Source: Streptomyces sp. cf386 (GTDB lineage: Bacteria; Actinomycetota; Actinomycetes; Streptomycetales; Streptomycetaceae). Taken from it: a stretch of 64,000 bases of DNA. Position 1 is the stretch's first letter. Each line of letters begins with the position of its first letter. The stretch is taken from positions 127,471 through 191,470 of the forward strand of contig NZ_FNHV01000017.1 in the NCBI RefSeq assembly GCF_900103585.1. The letters run 5' to 3'. This document shows positions 41,344-50,373 of this stretch, one piece after another. A program made the position numbers and the translations under genes. Below the pieces are notes generated by a model, which was given only the letters and a program-made list of their open reading frames with translations, did not search any database and was not told where the DNA came from.

Positions 41344-42405
41344 TCAGCGTGCGAGCCAGTCCGCGGTGTATGTGTCGATCTCGGCCGCGATCCGCGCCTT
41401 GCCGGGCTCGTCGAGGAAGGACGCGTCCACGGCGTTCTTGGCGAGGCCGGCCAGTCCGCGCTCGTCGAGGTCGAGGAGGCGGGCGGCGACCGCGTACTCG
41501 TTGTTGAGGTCGGTGCCGAACATCGGCGGGTCGTCGGAGTTGATGGTGACGACGATCCCGGCCTCCACGAACTCCTTGACCGGGTGCTCCTCGATCGTGC
41601 GGACCGCGCGCGTGGCGATGTTGGAGGTCGGGCACACCTCCAGCGGGATCCGGTGCTCGGCGAGGTGCGCCAGCAGCTTCGGGTCCTGTGCCGAGCTCGT
41701 GCCGTGCCCGATGCGCTCGGCGCGCAGGTGGGTGAGGGCGTCCCACACCGTCTCCGGGCCGGTGGTCTCACCGGCGTGCGGCACGGAGTGCAGTCCGGCG
41801 GCGATCGCCCGGTCGAAGTACGGCTTGAACTGCGGCCTCGGTACGCCGATCTCGGGCCCGCCGAGCCCGAAGGAGACCAGGCCCTCCGGGCGCAGCCGGT
41901 CGTCGGTGGCGAGCCGCACGGTCTCCTCGGCGGACTCCAGGCCGGCCTCGCCGGGGATGTCGAAGCACCAGCGCAGCATGGTCCCGAACTCGGCCTCGGC
42001 CGCCTTGCGGGCGTCCTCGATCGCGTCCATGAACGCGCCCTCGTCGATGCCGCGGCGGGTCGAGGAGAACGGGGTGATGGTCAGCTCGGCGTAGCGCACC
42101 TGCTGCCGGGCCAGGTCACGGGCCACCTCGAACGTCAGCAGCCGTACGTCCTCCGGGGTGCGGACCAGATCCACGACGGACAGGTACACGTCGATGAAGT
42201 GGGCGAAGTCCGTGAACGTGAAGTAGTCGGCCAGTGCCTCCGGGTCGGTGGGGACCTTCGAGTCGGGGTGGCGGGCGGCGAGTGCGGCGACGATGCGGGG
42301 GGAGGCGGAGCCCACGTGGTGGACGTGCAGTTCGGCCTTGGGCAGTCCGGCGATGAAGGCGTGCAGGTCGCGCGAGGCGCGGGCATCGACGAGATGGTCG
42401 GTCAA
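41344..42405 (-). CDS. Adenosine deaminase-family enzyme, probable 6-aminodeoxyfutalosine deaminase
   Basis: 353 residues of the COG1816 deaminase family. Zinc ligands are in KAELHVHHVGSAS (HxH), HAGE (VPHAGETTGP), the His of RIGHGTSS and the Asp pair of NSDDPPMFGT. The first motif reads HVHHVG rather than the adenosine deaminase HLHLEG. From memory, a Streptomyces avermitilis protein of this family at the equivalent chromosomal place deaminates 6-aminodeoxyfutalosine in the futalosine route to menaquinone; orthology is inferred from gene order and motifs. Start is TTG 42405, directly after a strong GGGGAGGAA; no ATG or GTG fits. Confidence 0.82.
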   Translation of the reverse strand: MTDHLVDARASRDLHAFIAGLPKAELHVHHVGSASPRIVAALAARHPDSKVPTDPEALADYFTFTDFAHFIDVYLSVVDLVRTPEDVRLLTFEVARDLARQQVRYAELTITPFSSTRRGIDEGAFMDAIEDARKAAEAEFGTMLRWCFDIPGEAGLESAEETVRLATDDRLRPEGLVSFGLGGPEIGVPRPQFKPYFDRAIAAGLHSVPHAGETTGPETVWDALTHLRAERIGHGTSSAQDPKLLAHLAEHRIPLEVCPTSNIATRAVRTIEEHPVKEFVEAGIVVTINSDDPPMFGTDLNNEYAVAARLLDLDERGLAGLAKNAVDASFLDEPGKARIAAEIDTYTADWLAR

Positions 42406-42565
42406 GGTTCCTCCCCGGGAACGGCGTCCGCGGCCGGGAGTGTGGGCGGCGGGCGGGCGCGTGTGATCGGCTGATCGGTGACTCAGGGATCATCGTAGGC
42501 CGGGACCGCTGGGGCTCGGACAGGGCCTTAGCATGACGGGACGTACGACAGAGGGGGGCCCGCGC

Positions 42566-43615
42566 ATGTCCGACGACGTGGAGACGGGGAAGGGGCCGGG
42601 GGCGCCGGAGACGCGGGGAACGCCGGAGGTATCGGGGGGATCGGCGGTGCGGGGCGGCGGCAGCGTGGCTGCTGGGGGTTCGGGGGATGCGGGGAATTCG
42701 TTGGAGGGGCCGAAGGTGTCGTTCGGGAAGGGCGACGAGAGGCCCTCGACGTCTTTGTCTTTGAACAAGGCAGGGGTTGCGGGGCCGAGTGGTGCGGGGG
42801 AGGGCCAGGGCGGTGCCGTGCCGCGTGGTTCCGAGGCACCTCCTGAGCGGGATCCGTGGGCGCCTCCGGCCGAGGAGGCGCGGGCGGCGGATTCCTCCGC
42901 GTACGCCGGGCGGCCTGGGCACACTCCCGCCTCGAACGACCCCCAGACCTGGCCCGCTCCGTCCGTGCACGACCGGGAGACGGTTGGGGCGGTGCCGCCC
43001 ATGGGCGTGCCGTCCGAGCCGCGGGACGCCGTGCCGCCGGGTGCGCCGTGGATGAACCCCTCGGCCGGGGCGGGGCCTGCGACGCCGCCGGGTGGTTCGG
43101 TGACGAACCCGTTCGCGCCGCCGGGGCCCACGGCTCCCATGTCCTCCGTACCGCTCGGCCCACCGGTCAATCCCTTCGCGCCTCCGGCCGCCGGGTCCGG
43201 CGGCCCCTATGCCGCCCATGGGGAGCATGTGCCCCCGCCGCCCATCGCGCCCGACGGGCCGGGGCGGGTGCCGTACGGCTATCCCGGCGGGCACGGTTAC
43301 CCGCATCTGCCGGGTCCGGGTCCGGGGCCGGGTGCGGCGGGCTACTACGGGTGGCCCGGTATGCATGCCATGCCGAGCAATGGGATGGGTACGGCCGGGC
43401 TGGTGCTCGGGATCATCTCGGCCGTGATCTTCTGCCTGTGGCCGGTGGCGATCGTTGTGGGTGTGCTGGCGGTGATCTTCGGTGGGATCGGTATGGGCAA
43501 GGCGCGGCGGGGTGAGGCGACGAACCGGGGGCAGGCACTCGCCGGGGTTATCTGCGGGGCGGCGGGCCTGGTCCTCAGCTTCGTGATGCTGGCGTTCGTG
43601 ATCGCGACGGCGTAG
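42566..43615 (+). CDS. Proline-rich DUF4190-type membrane protein
   Basis: 349 residues. The first about 265 residues are low-complexity, rich in Gly, Pro, Ser and Glu. The end is a compact membrane domain: GMGTAGLVLGIISAVIFCLW, then PVAIVVGVLAVIFGGIGMGK, a conserved GQALAGVICGAAGLVLSFVM. This is the DUF4190 signature, with two or three transmembrane helices. The function is unknown; the long disordered tail may be cytoplasmic. GAGGGGGG precedes ATG 42566. Confidence 0.83.
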   Translation: MSDDVETGKGPGAPETRGTPEVSGGSAVRGGGSVAAGGSGDAGNSLEGPKVSFGKGDERPSTSLSLNKAGVAGPSGAGEGQGGAVPRGSEAPPERDPWAPPAEEARAADSSAYAGRPGHTPASNDPQTWPAPSVHDRETVGAVPPMGVPSEPRDAVPPGAPWMNPSAGAGPATPPGGSVTNPFAPPGPTAPMSSVPLGPPVNPFAPPAAGSGGPYAAHGEHVPPPPIAPDGPGRVPYGYPGGHGYPHLPGPGPGPGAAGYYGWPGMHAMPSNGMGTAGLVLGIISAVIFCLWPVAIVVGVLAVIFGGIGMGKARRGEATNRGQALAGVICGAAGLVLSFVMLAFVIATA

Positions 43616-43663
43616 GCGGTGCTGGGTGTGTCTTCGCCCCCGCCGCCCTTACCCGTCCCATCC

Positions 43664-43682
43664 CTGGGGGCTGCGCCCCCAG
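43664..43682. terminator. GC hairpin 1 of a three-hairpin cluster
   Basis: CTGGGGGCTGCGCCCCCAG is a perfect stem-loop about 50 bases after the DUF4190 gene. Such hairpins cluster between convergent Streptomyces genes. Confidence 0.65.
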
Positions 43683-43713
43683 ACCCCCGCTATCGGCCCT
43701 GAAGGGGCCTCGT

Positions 43714-43762
43714 CCTCAAACGCCGGAGGGGCTGAACTACTCAGCCCCTCCGGCGTTTGAGG
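43714..43762. terminator. Strong bidirectional terminator (22-bp perfect stem)
   Basis: Arms 43714-43735 and 43741-43762 are perfectly complementary with a 5-base loop (ACTAC). The core CAAACGCCGGAGGGGCTG is a recurrent Streptomyces terminator sequence. It separates the convergent DUF4190 and NADAR genes. Confidence 0.88.
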
Positions 43763-43773
43763 AGCGGGGGTCC

Positions 43774-43790
43774 AGGGGGCGAAACCCCCT
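43774..43790. terminator. GC hairpin 3 of the cluster
   Basis: AGGGGG and CCCCCT flank CGAAA. It reaches the stop codon of the NADAR gene and may be part of its terminator. Confidence 0.55.
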
Positions 43791-44373
43791 ACCCCCGCAA
43801 CCGCTCCCGCGCCTCCATCAACGCAAACCCCAACAAATTAGGCCCCCGCCACCGCTGAGGATCCCCCGCCCCCTCATCCCCCGCAGCCAGCCCGATCCCC
43901 CACACCCGATCCACCGGACTCGCCTCCACCAGCACCCGATCCCCCGTACCCACCAGAAACCCCCGCAGCCCCGCATCCGCACCGAACTTGTGGACCGACC
44001 CCTCGACGACGATCCGGAATCGCTCCCGCTCCCACACCCCGTCGTCGAACCCCCGCACCAGCCGCCCGGCCTTCTTCGCCACCGACGGATGCCCGGCGTC
44101 CAACACCCGCCGCTCCGCCTCCGCGTCCCCGAACAGCCGCGCCTTCTCGGCCATCATCCAGTGCTCGGCGGTCGCGTACGACACGCCGTCCACCGTGAAC
44201 GGCGACGGCCACCACTGGCTCAGACAGCTCGCGCCCACCCGGCCGTCGGGCAGCGGCCGGTGCCCCCAGAAGTGCAGATACTTGACCCTCGCCCCCGCGC
44301 GGACCTCCCTGACCAGGACATCCCAAGAATCGATCTTCGTCATGCTCCCGAGCATGGCACGCACCACCGACAT
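43789..44373 (-). CDS. NADAR-domain protein (YbiA-like N-glycosidase)
   Basis: 194 residues. The NADAR fold motifs are clear: YLHFWGHRP, LSQWWPSPFTVDGVSYATAE, HWMMAEKARLFGD and GTGDRVLVEASPVDRVWGIG. E. coli YbiA and related proteins cleave damaged or phosphorylated riboflavin precursors; other NADAR proteins remove ADP-ribose from nucleic acids. Which applies here cannot be told. GGGGGA 4 bases before ATG 44373 supports that start; ATG 44343 (MTKIDSW) is an alternative. The C-terminal codons overlap a hairpin. Confidence 0.87.
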   Translation of the reverse strand: MSVVRAMLGSMTKIDSWDVLVREVRAGARVKYLHFWGHRPLPDGRVGASCLSQWWPSPFTVDGVSYATAEHWMMAEKARLFGDAEAERRVLDAGHPSVAKKAGRLVRGFDDGVWERERFRIVVEGSVHKFGADAGLRGFLVGTGDRVLVEASPVDRVWGIGLAAGDEGAGDPQRWRGPNLLGFALMEARERLRG

Positions 44374-44543
44374 TCCGTCCCCCGTTTATCCGGCCGACTC
44401 GACACCTGGTCGACAGATTCCGTCGCGTAACCAAAAGGCAACAACGGAATCACTTGTTGGAGTCCATCTGCTCTGTCAGGATCGGCACTCAAATCGAGCC
44501 CGAGCCACGCCGGCCCCATCACGGGGACACGGAGGAGAGCGAC

Positions 44544-46079
44544 ATGCAGAACCCGGGCACCGCCACCCCGGAACGATTCCCGGCCCAGGACCGCTTCGCT
44601 GACGGCGCGCAGTACATCGCGGGCCGACCGGCGAAGGGGACCTCCGGTCGTACGCACGCCGTCGTCGACCCCGCCACCGGCGAGGAGGTGTACACCTACG
44701 ACCTGGCCGGCGTCGATGACGTCGACGCCGCCGTCGCCGCCGCGCGCGAGGCCTTCCCCGCCTGGGCGGCCGCCACCCCCGGCGAGCGCTCCGACGCGCT
44801 GCACCGCTTCGCCGCCGTCCTCGCCGACCGCGCCGAGGAATTCGCCCGCGCGGAGTCCCTGCAGTGCGGCAAGCCGCTGAAGCTGACCCGCGAGTTCGAC
44901 GTCCCGGGGACCATCGACAACACGGCCTTCTTCGCCGGTGCCGCCCGGCACCTTCAGGGGCAGTCCGCGGGGGAGTACTCCGGCGACCACACCTCGTACG
45001 TGCGCCGCGAACCCATCGGCGTCGTCGGCTCCATCGCCCCCTGGAACTACCCCCTCCAGATGGCCGCCTGGAAGATCCTCCCGGCGATCGCCGCGGGCAA
45101 CACGATCGTGCTCAAGCCCGCCGAGCTCACCCCGCTCACCTCACTCCTCTTCGCCCAGGCCGCCACCGATGCCGGGATCCCCGACGGGGTCATCAACATC
45201 GTCACCGGGACCGGGAAGGAGGCGGGCGAGCGTCTCGTCGGCCACCCCGACGTGGCCATGACCTCCTTCACCGGCTCCACGGCGGTCGGCAAGCGCGTCG
45301 CCGAGATCGCCACCGCGACCGTCAAGCGGATCCACCTGGAGCTGGGCGGCAAGGCGCCCTTCGTCGTCTTCGACGACGCCGACCTCGAAGCCGCCGCCCA
45401 CGGTGCCGTCGCGGGCTCGCTCATCAACACCGGGCAGGACTGCACGGCCGCCACGCGCGCGTATGTGCAGCGACCGCTGTACGACGCGTTCGTCGAGCGG
45501 ACGGCGGCCCTGATGGAGAGCGTCCGGCTCGGTGATCCGTTCGCGCCGGGCACCGATCTCGGGCCGCTGATCTCCCACGTCCAGCGGGACCGGGTCGCGG
45601 GGTTCGTCGACCGTGCGCGTGCCTACGCGCGCGTGGTGACCGGGGGCGAGGCTCCCCAGGGGGAGCTCAAGAACGGCGCTTACTATCGCCCGACCTTGAT
45701 CGCCGGCGCCGCGCAGGACAGCGAGATCGTCCAGTCCGAGATCTTCGGCCCGGTACTCGTCGTTCTGCCGTTCGAGAGTGACGATGAGGGAATTCGGCTG
45801 GCCAACGACACCCCGTACGGCCTCGCCGCCTCCGCCTGGAGCAGGGACGTCTACCGGGCGAACCGCGCCACCCGCGAGATCAAGGCGGGCTGTGTGTGGG
45901 TCAACGACCACATCCCGATCATCAGCGAGATGCCGCACGGCGGCTACAAGGCGTCCGGCTTCGGCAAGGACATGTCCGCGTACTCCTTCGAGGAGTACAC
46001 CCAGATCAAGCACGTGATGTTCGACAACACCGCGGTCGCCAGAAAGGACTGGCACCGCACCGTCTTCGGGGACCGATAG
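44544..46079 (+). CDS. Aldehyde dehydrogenase of the polyamine import/oxidation operon
   Basis: 511 residues. Catalytic Cys is C300 in NTGQDCTAATR, the Glu base in LELGGKAPFVV, and cofactor segments are APWNYPLQMAAWK and FTGSTAVGKRVAE. It is similar to the enzyme at 31039-32478 (same HMPHGGYKASGFGKD-type end: EMPHGGYKASGFGKDMSAYS) but not identical, so it is a paralogue with a related aminoaldehyde substrate. Immediately downstream are the polyamine importer genes and a PuuB-like oxidase, so its substrate may be gamma-glutamyl-aminobutyraldehyde or 4-aminobutanal. GGAGGAG before ATG 44544 fixes the start. Confidence 0.88.
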   Translation: MQNPGTATPERFPAQDRFADGAQYIAGRPAKGTSGRTHAVVDPATGEEVYTYDLAGVDDVDAAVAAAREAFPAWAAATPGERSDALHRFAAVLADRAEEFARAESLQCGKPLKLTREFDVPGTIDNTAFFAGAARHLQGQSAGEYSGDHTSYVRREPIGVVGSIAPWNYPLQMAAWKILPAIAAGNTIVLKPAELTPLTSLLFAQAATDAGIPDGVINIVTGTGKEAGERLVGHPDVAMTSFTGSTAVGKRVAEIATATVKRIHLELGGKAPFVVFDDADLEAAAHGAVAGSLINTGQDCTAATRAYVQRPLYDAFVERTAALMESVRLGDPFAPGTDLGPLISHVQRDRVAGFVDRARAYARVVTGGEAPQGELKNGAYYRPTLIAGAAQDSEIVQSEIFGPVLVVLPFESDDEGIRLANDTPYGLAASAWSRDVYRANRATREIKAGCVWVNDHIPIISEMPHGGYKASGFGKDMSAYSFEEYTQIKHVMFDNTAVARKDWHRTVFGDR

Positions 46080-46153
46080 CCAGATCAGACGGGCACGGCC
46101 GGCCGCCCGACCCGCGCCCGGCCGCTCCCCCCTCCCGAAAGGGCAGCAAGCGC

Positions 46154-47401
46154 ATGGAGCAGTACGAGCCCGACCGCCTGTCCCCGGCCCAAGTGGCCGC
46201 CATGCGGCGCAGCCTCCGCAACGGCCGGGCCGCCATGACCCGCCGTTCCCTGCTGCGCGCGTCCGCCGGCGGCGCGTTCGCGGTCGGCGGCCTCGGGGCG
46301 CTGAGCGCCTGCGGCATCCCCGCGGCGGGCAACACCCAGGGCGGTGTCTCCGCGGAGGACCACTCGGCCGAGGAGAAGGTCGTCAACTTCTCCAACTGGA
46401 CCGAGTACATCGACGTGGACGACAGCGAGAAGCACCATCCCACGCTCGAACAGTTCAAGAAGCGGACCGGGATCTCGGTCAAGTACACCGAGGACATCAA
46501 CGACAACGTCGAGTTCTTCGGCAAGATCAAGCCGCAGCTCGCGGCAGGTCAGGACACCGGCCGCGACATCATCGTCCTCACCGACTGGCTCGCGGCCCGC
46601 CTGATCCGCCTCGGCTGGGTCCAGAAACTGGACGCGTCCAACCTCCCGCACGCCTACGCCAACCTGTCGGCGCAGTTCCGCGATCCCGACTGGGACCCCG
46701 GTCGCGCCTACTCGTACGTCTGGCAGGGCATCTCGACCGTCATCGCCTACAACAAGAAGGCGCTCGACGGCGTCGAGGTCAAGTCGCTCTCCGACCTGCT
46801 CGACAACCCCAAGCTCAAGGGGCGGGTCGGCTTCCTGTCGGAGATGCGGGACAGCATAGGCATGACCCTGCTGGACATGGGCAAGGACCCGGCGAGCTTC
46901 ACCGCCGACGACTTCGACGCGGCGATCGCCCGCGTCCAGAAGGCCGTCGACAAGGGCCAGATCCGCCGCTTCACCGGCAACGACTACACCTCCGACCTGA
47001 CCAGCGGCGACTTCGCGGCCTGTATCGCCTGGGCCGGTGACGTGGTCCAGCTGAAGGCGGATAGCCCGGACATCGACTTCCTGATCCCGGACAGCGGCTA
47101 CATCACGTCGACCGACAACCTGCTGATCCCCAACAAGGCCCGTCACAAGACGAACGCCGAGCGGCTCATCGACTTCTACTACGAGCCGAGGCCGGCCGCC
47201 GAACTGGCCGCGTACATCAACTACGTGACGCCCGTCGACGGTGTGCAGGCCGAGCTGGAGAAGATCGACAAGGACGCGGCGAACAACCCGCTGATCATCC
47301 CCGACAAGGCCATGGCCGCGAAATCCCACCCCTTCCGCTCGCTGAGCTCGAAGGAAGAGACCGAGTTCGAACAGAAGTTCGCGAAGCTGACTGGGGCGTG
47401 A
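46154..47401 (+). CDS. potD: Spermidine/putrescine ABC transporter substrate-binding lipoprotein
   Basis: 415 residues. A Tat-like signal TRRSLLRASAGGAF and lipobox GALSAC occur at about residues 28-52; the N-terminal 27 residues are an unusually long charged leader. The PotD fold motifs are VVNFSNWTEYIDVDDSEKHH, then FKKRTGISVKYTEDINDN and FFGKIKPQLAAGQDTGRDII, with RRFTGNDYTSDLTSGD. It captures putrescine or spermidine outside the membrane. The stop overlaps the ATPase start (GTGA). Confidence 0.9.
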   Translation: MEQYEPDRLSPAQVAAMRRSLRNGRAAMTRRSLLRASAGGAFAVGGLGALSACGIPAAGNTQGGVSAEDHSAEEKVVNFSNWTEYIDVDDSEKHHPTLEQFKKRTGISVKYTEDINDNVEFFGKIKPQLAAGQDTGRDIIVLTDWLAARLIRLGWVQKLDASNLPHAYANLSAQFRDPDWDPGRAYSYVWQGISTVIAYNKKALDGVEVKSLSDLLDNPKLKGRVGFLSEMRDSIGMTLLDMGKDPASFTADDFDAAIARVQKAVDKGQIRRFTGNDYTSDLTSGDFAACIAWAGDVVQLKADSPDIDFLIPDSGYITSTDNLLIPNKARHKTNAERLIDFYYEPRPAAELAAYINYVTPVDGVQAELEKIDKDAANNPLIIPDKAMAAKSHPFRSLSSKEETEFEQKFAKLTGA

Positions 47402-48582
47402 TCACCGTGACGACGACGAACAAGGCCGACCACGGCGGCGACGTCCGCCTGTCCGGCATCAGCAAGACCTACGGCTCCTTCACCGCCGTACACCCGCTCG
47501 ACCTGACCGTCCCGCAGGGCTCCTTCTTCGCCCTGCTCGGCGCCTCCGGCTGCGGCAAGACCACCACCCTGCGCATGATCGCCGGCCTGGAGGAGCCCAG
47601 CGGCGGCACCGTCCACCTCGGCGAGCAGGACGTGACCGCGCTGCCGCCGTACAAGCGGCCGGTGAACACGGTCTTCCAGTCCTACGCCCTCTTCCCGCAC
47701 CTCGACATCTTCGAGAACGTCGCCTTTGGCCTCCGCCGCCGCGGCATCAAGTCGGTGAAGAAGCAGGTCGGGGACATGCTCGACCTCGTGCAGCTGGGGG
47801 AGCAGGCCCGCAAGAAGCCGCACCAGCTCTCCGGCGGTCAGCAGCAGCGTGTCGCCGTGGCCCGCGCGCTGATCAACCACCCCAAGGTGCTCCTCCTCGA
47901 CGAGCCCCTCGGCGCCCTCGACCTCAAGCTGCGCCGGCAGATGCAGCTGGAGCTCAAGCGCATCCAGACCGAGGTCGGCATCACCTTCGTCCACGTCACG
48001 CACGACCAGGAGGAGGCCATGACGATGGCCGACACGGTCGCCGTGATGAACGCGGGCCGCGTCGAGCAGCTCGGCTCGCCGACCGATCTCTACGAGAACC
48101 CGCGCACGACGTTCGTCGCCAACTTCCTCGGCACCTCGAACTTCATCGAGGCCGAGGTCGACTCCAAGAGCGGCGACGAGATCGTGCTGAAGGCGGGCGG
48201 CGGCAAGCTCGTCCTGCCCGAGGCCCGGTGCAGCGCGGCCACGACGACCGGCGGCAAGGTGCTGGTCGGAGTCCGCCCCGAGAAGATCTCCCTCACGCAT
48301 GCCGACGAGGCGGGCGAGATCCCCGAGGGCCGCAACCGCATCACCGGCAGGATCGCGGACTCCTCCTTCATCGGCGTCTCCACGCAGTACGTCATCGACA
48401 GCCCGGTCTGCCCCGAGTTCGAGGTCTACGCCCAGAACATCGACCGCGACGACCGGCTCGTGCCCGGCGCCGAGGTCGTCCTGCACTGGAACCCGGCGCA
48501 CACCTTCGGCCTCGACGCCGCGCAGTCCCTGCTCGCTGGGACGACGGGCTCCGCGGGCATCCAGGAAGAGGCGGCGGTCTGA
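47398..48582 (+). CDS. potA: Polyamine ABC transporter ATPase
   Basis: 394 residues. Walker A is GASGCGKTT, the signature LSGGQQQRVAVARAL, Walker B KVLLLDEPLGALD and the switch His in FVHVTHDQEEAMTMAD. A C-terminal TOBE domain (about 290-380) is typical of PotA/MalK-type ATPases. It powers uptake through the two permeases that follow. The start is GTG 47398 overlapping the upstream stop, or GTG 47407. Its stop overlaps ATG 48582 (TGATG). Confidence 0.92.
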   Translation: MITVTTTNKADHGGDVRLSGISKTYGSFTAVHPLDLTVPQGSFFALLGASGCGKTTTLRMIAGLEEPSGGTVHLGEQDVTALPPYKRPVNTVFQSYALFPHLDIFENVAFGLRRRGIKSVKKQVGDMLDLVQLGEQARKKPHQLSGGQQQRVAVARALINHPKVLLLDEPLGALDLKLRRQMQLELKRIQTEVGITFVHVTHDQEEAMTMADTVAVMNAGRVEQLGSPTDLYENPRTTFVANFLGTSNFIEAEVDSKSGDEIVLKAGGGKLVLPEARCSAATTTGGKVLVGVRPEKISLTHADEAGEIPEGRNRITGRIADSSFIGVSTQYVIDSPVCPEFEVYAQNIDRDDRLVPGAEVVLHWNPAHTFGLDAAQSLLAGTTGSAGIQEEAAV

Positions 48583-49511
48583 TGGCGACCCTCACCGAGG
48601 CGCCTCCGCCTCTCTCCCCGACGGCTCCCGAGAAGAAGCCCCCGCGCAAACGCGGCCGCCTCGTCCCGTACTGGCTCCTGCTCCCCGGCATCCTCTGGCT
48701 GCTGATCTTCTTCGCGCTGCCGATGATCTACCAGGCCTCCACGTCCGTGCAGACGGGCTCCCTGGAGGAGGGCTACAAGGTCACCTGGCACTTCGCCACC
48801 TACTGGGACGCCCTGTCCGAGTACTACCCGCAGTTCCTGCGCTCCGTGCTCTACGCCGGCTCGGCGACCGTCCTGTGCCTGATCCTCGGCTACCCGCTGG
48901 CGTACCTCATCGCCTTCCGCGCGGGCCGCTGGCGGAACCTGATCATGATCCTGGTGATCGCGCCGTTCTTCACCAGCTTCCTGATCCGCACCCTCGCCTG
49001 GAAGACGATCCTCGCGGACGGCGGCCCGGTCGTCGGCGCCCTCAACACGCTGCACGTCCTGGACGTCACGAGCTGGCTCGGTATGACCGAGGGCGACCGC
49101 GTGCTGGCCACGCCGCTCGCGGTGGTGTGCGGTCTGACGTACAACTTCCTGCCGTTCATGGTCCTGCCGCTCTACACCTCGCTGGAGCGCATCGACCCAC
49201 GGCTGCACGAGGCGGCGAACGACCTGTACGCCAAGCCGATCACCACCTTCCGCAAGGTCACCTTCCCGCTGTCGATGCCCGGCGTCGTCTCCGGCACACT
49301 GCTGACCTTCATCCCGGCGGCCGGCGACTACGTCAACGCGGATCTGCTCGGCTCCACCGACACCCGCATGGTCGGCAACGTCATCCAGACGCAGTTCCTG
49401 CGCATTCTGGACTATCCGACGGCCGCAGCTCTTTCCTTCATCCTCATGGCCGCCATCCTCGTCATGGTGACGGTCTACATCCGCAGGTCCGGCACGGAGG
49501 ATCTGGTTTAA
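48582..49511 (+). CDS. potB: Polyamine ABC transporter permease 1
   Basis: 309 residues with six transmembrane segments (YWLLLPGILWLLIFFALPMI onward). The transporter-coupling EAA loop reads LHEAANDLYAKPITTFRKVT and ends in FPLSMPGVVSG. A basic Pro-rich N-terminal tail precedes the first segment. ATG 48582 overlaps the potA stop, and the next gene starts one base after its own stop. Confidence 0.92.
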   Translation: MATLTEAPPPLSPTAPEKKPPRKRGRLVPYWLLLPGILWLLIFFALPMIYQASTSVQTGSLEEGYKVTWHFATYWDALSEYYPQFLRSVLYAGSATVLCLILGYPLAYLIAFRAGRWRNLIMILVIAPFFTSFLIRTLAWKTILADGGPVVGALNTLHVLDVTSWLGMTEGDRVLATPLAVVCGLTYNFLPFMVLPLYTSLERIDPRLHEAANDLYAKPITTFRKVTFPLSMPGVVSGTLLTFIPAAGDYVNADLLGSTDTRMVGNVIQTQFLRILDYPTAAALSFILMAAILVMVTVYIRRSGTEDLV

Positions 49512-50312
49512 ATGGCCTTCGTCAACTGGCTCAAGCGCAATCTCGTCGTGATCGCGGGACTGCTGACGCTCGGATATCTCCTGCTGCCCAACGTCGTCGT
49601 GACGGTGTTCTCCTTCAATAATCCGAAGGGGCGCTTCAACTACGAATGGCAGCAGTTCTCCCTGGACGCCTGGAAGGACCCGTGCGGTGTCGCCGACATG
49701 TGCGGCTCGCTGTCGGTCAGCCTCCAGATCGCCTTCTGGGCGACCCTCGGCGCCACGCTGCTGGGCACGATGATCGCCTTCGCGCTGGTCCGCTACCGCT
49801 TCCGCGCGCGGGGCGCCGTGAACTCGCTGATCTTCCTGCCGATGGCGATGCCCGAGGTCGTGATGGCGGCCTCGCTGCTCACCCTGTTCCTCAACATGGG
49901 CGCCCAGCTCGGCTTCTGGACGATCCTCATCGCCCACATCATGTTCTGCCTCAGCTTCGTCGTGACGGCGGTGAAGGCGCGCGTGATGTCGATGGACCCG
50001 AGGCTGGAGCAGGCCGCGCAGGATCTGTACGCCGGCCCGTTCCAGACGTTCGTCCGGGTCACCCTGCCGATCGCCGCCCCGGGAATCGCGGCGGGCGCGA
50101 TGCTCGCCTTCGCCCTCTCTTTCGACGATTTCATCATCACCAATTTCAACGCGGGCTCCACCGTCACCTTCCCGATGTTCGTCTGGGGCTCGGCCCAGCG
50201 CGGAACGCCCGTTCAGATCAATGTCATCGGTACGGCCATGTTCGTCATCGCCGTACTGTTCGTCCTGGCCTCCATGGCCATCGGAAACCGCAGAAACAAG
50301 CAGAAGGCATAA
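49512..50312 (+). CDS. potC: Polyamine ABC transporter permease 2
   Basis: 266 residues with six transmembrane segments. The coupling loop reads LEQAAQDLYAGPFQTFVRVT and continues LPIAAPGIAAGAMLAF, with the PotC-typical LSFDDFIITNF after it. It forms the transmembrane channel with the preceding permease. ATG 49512 directly follows the potB stop (TAAATG). Confidence 0.92.
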   Translation: MAFVNWLKRNLVVIAGLLTLGYLLLPNVVVTVFSFNNPKGRFNYEWQQFSLDAWKDPCGVADMCGSLSVSLQIAFWATLGATLLGTMIAFALVRYRFRARGAVNSLIFLPMAMPEVVMAASLLTLFLNMGAQLGFWTILIAHIMFCLSFVVTAVKARVMSMDPRLEQAAQDLYAGPFQTFVRVTLPIAAPGIAAGAMLAFALSFDDFIITNFNAGSTVTFPMFVWGSAQRGTPVQINVIGTAMFVIAVLFVLASMAIGNRRNKQKA

Positions 50313-50373
50313 GCCGAAAGGCGCAAGCCAAAAGGCACAAGCCCGGGGAAAACCCCTGTAGGGAGTTGAAATC

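Noticed and set aside
43616..43790. CRISPR-like or repeat-array reading of the hairpin cluster
   Set aside because: The repeats are inverted stems rather than regularly spaced direct repeats with spacers, matching terminator clusters.
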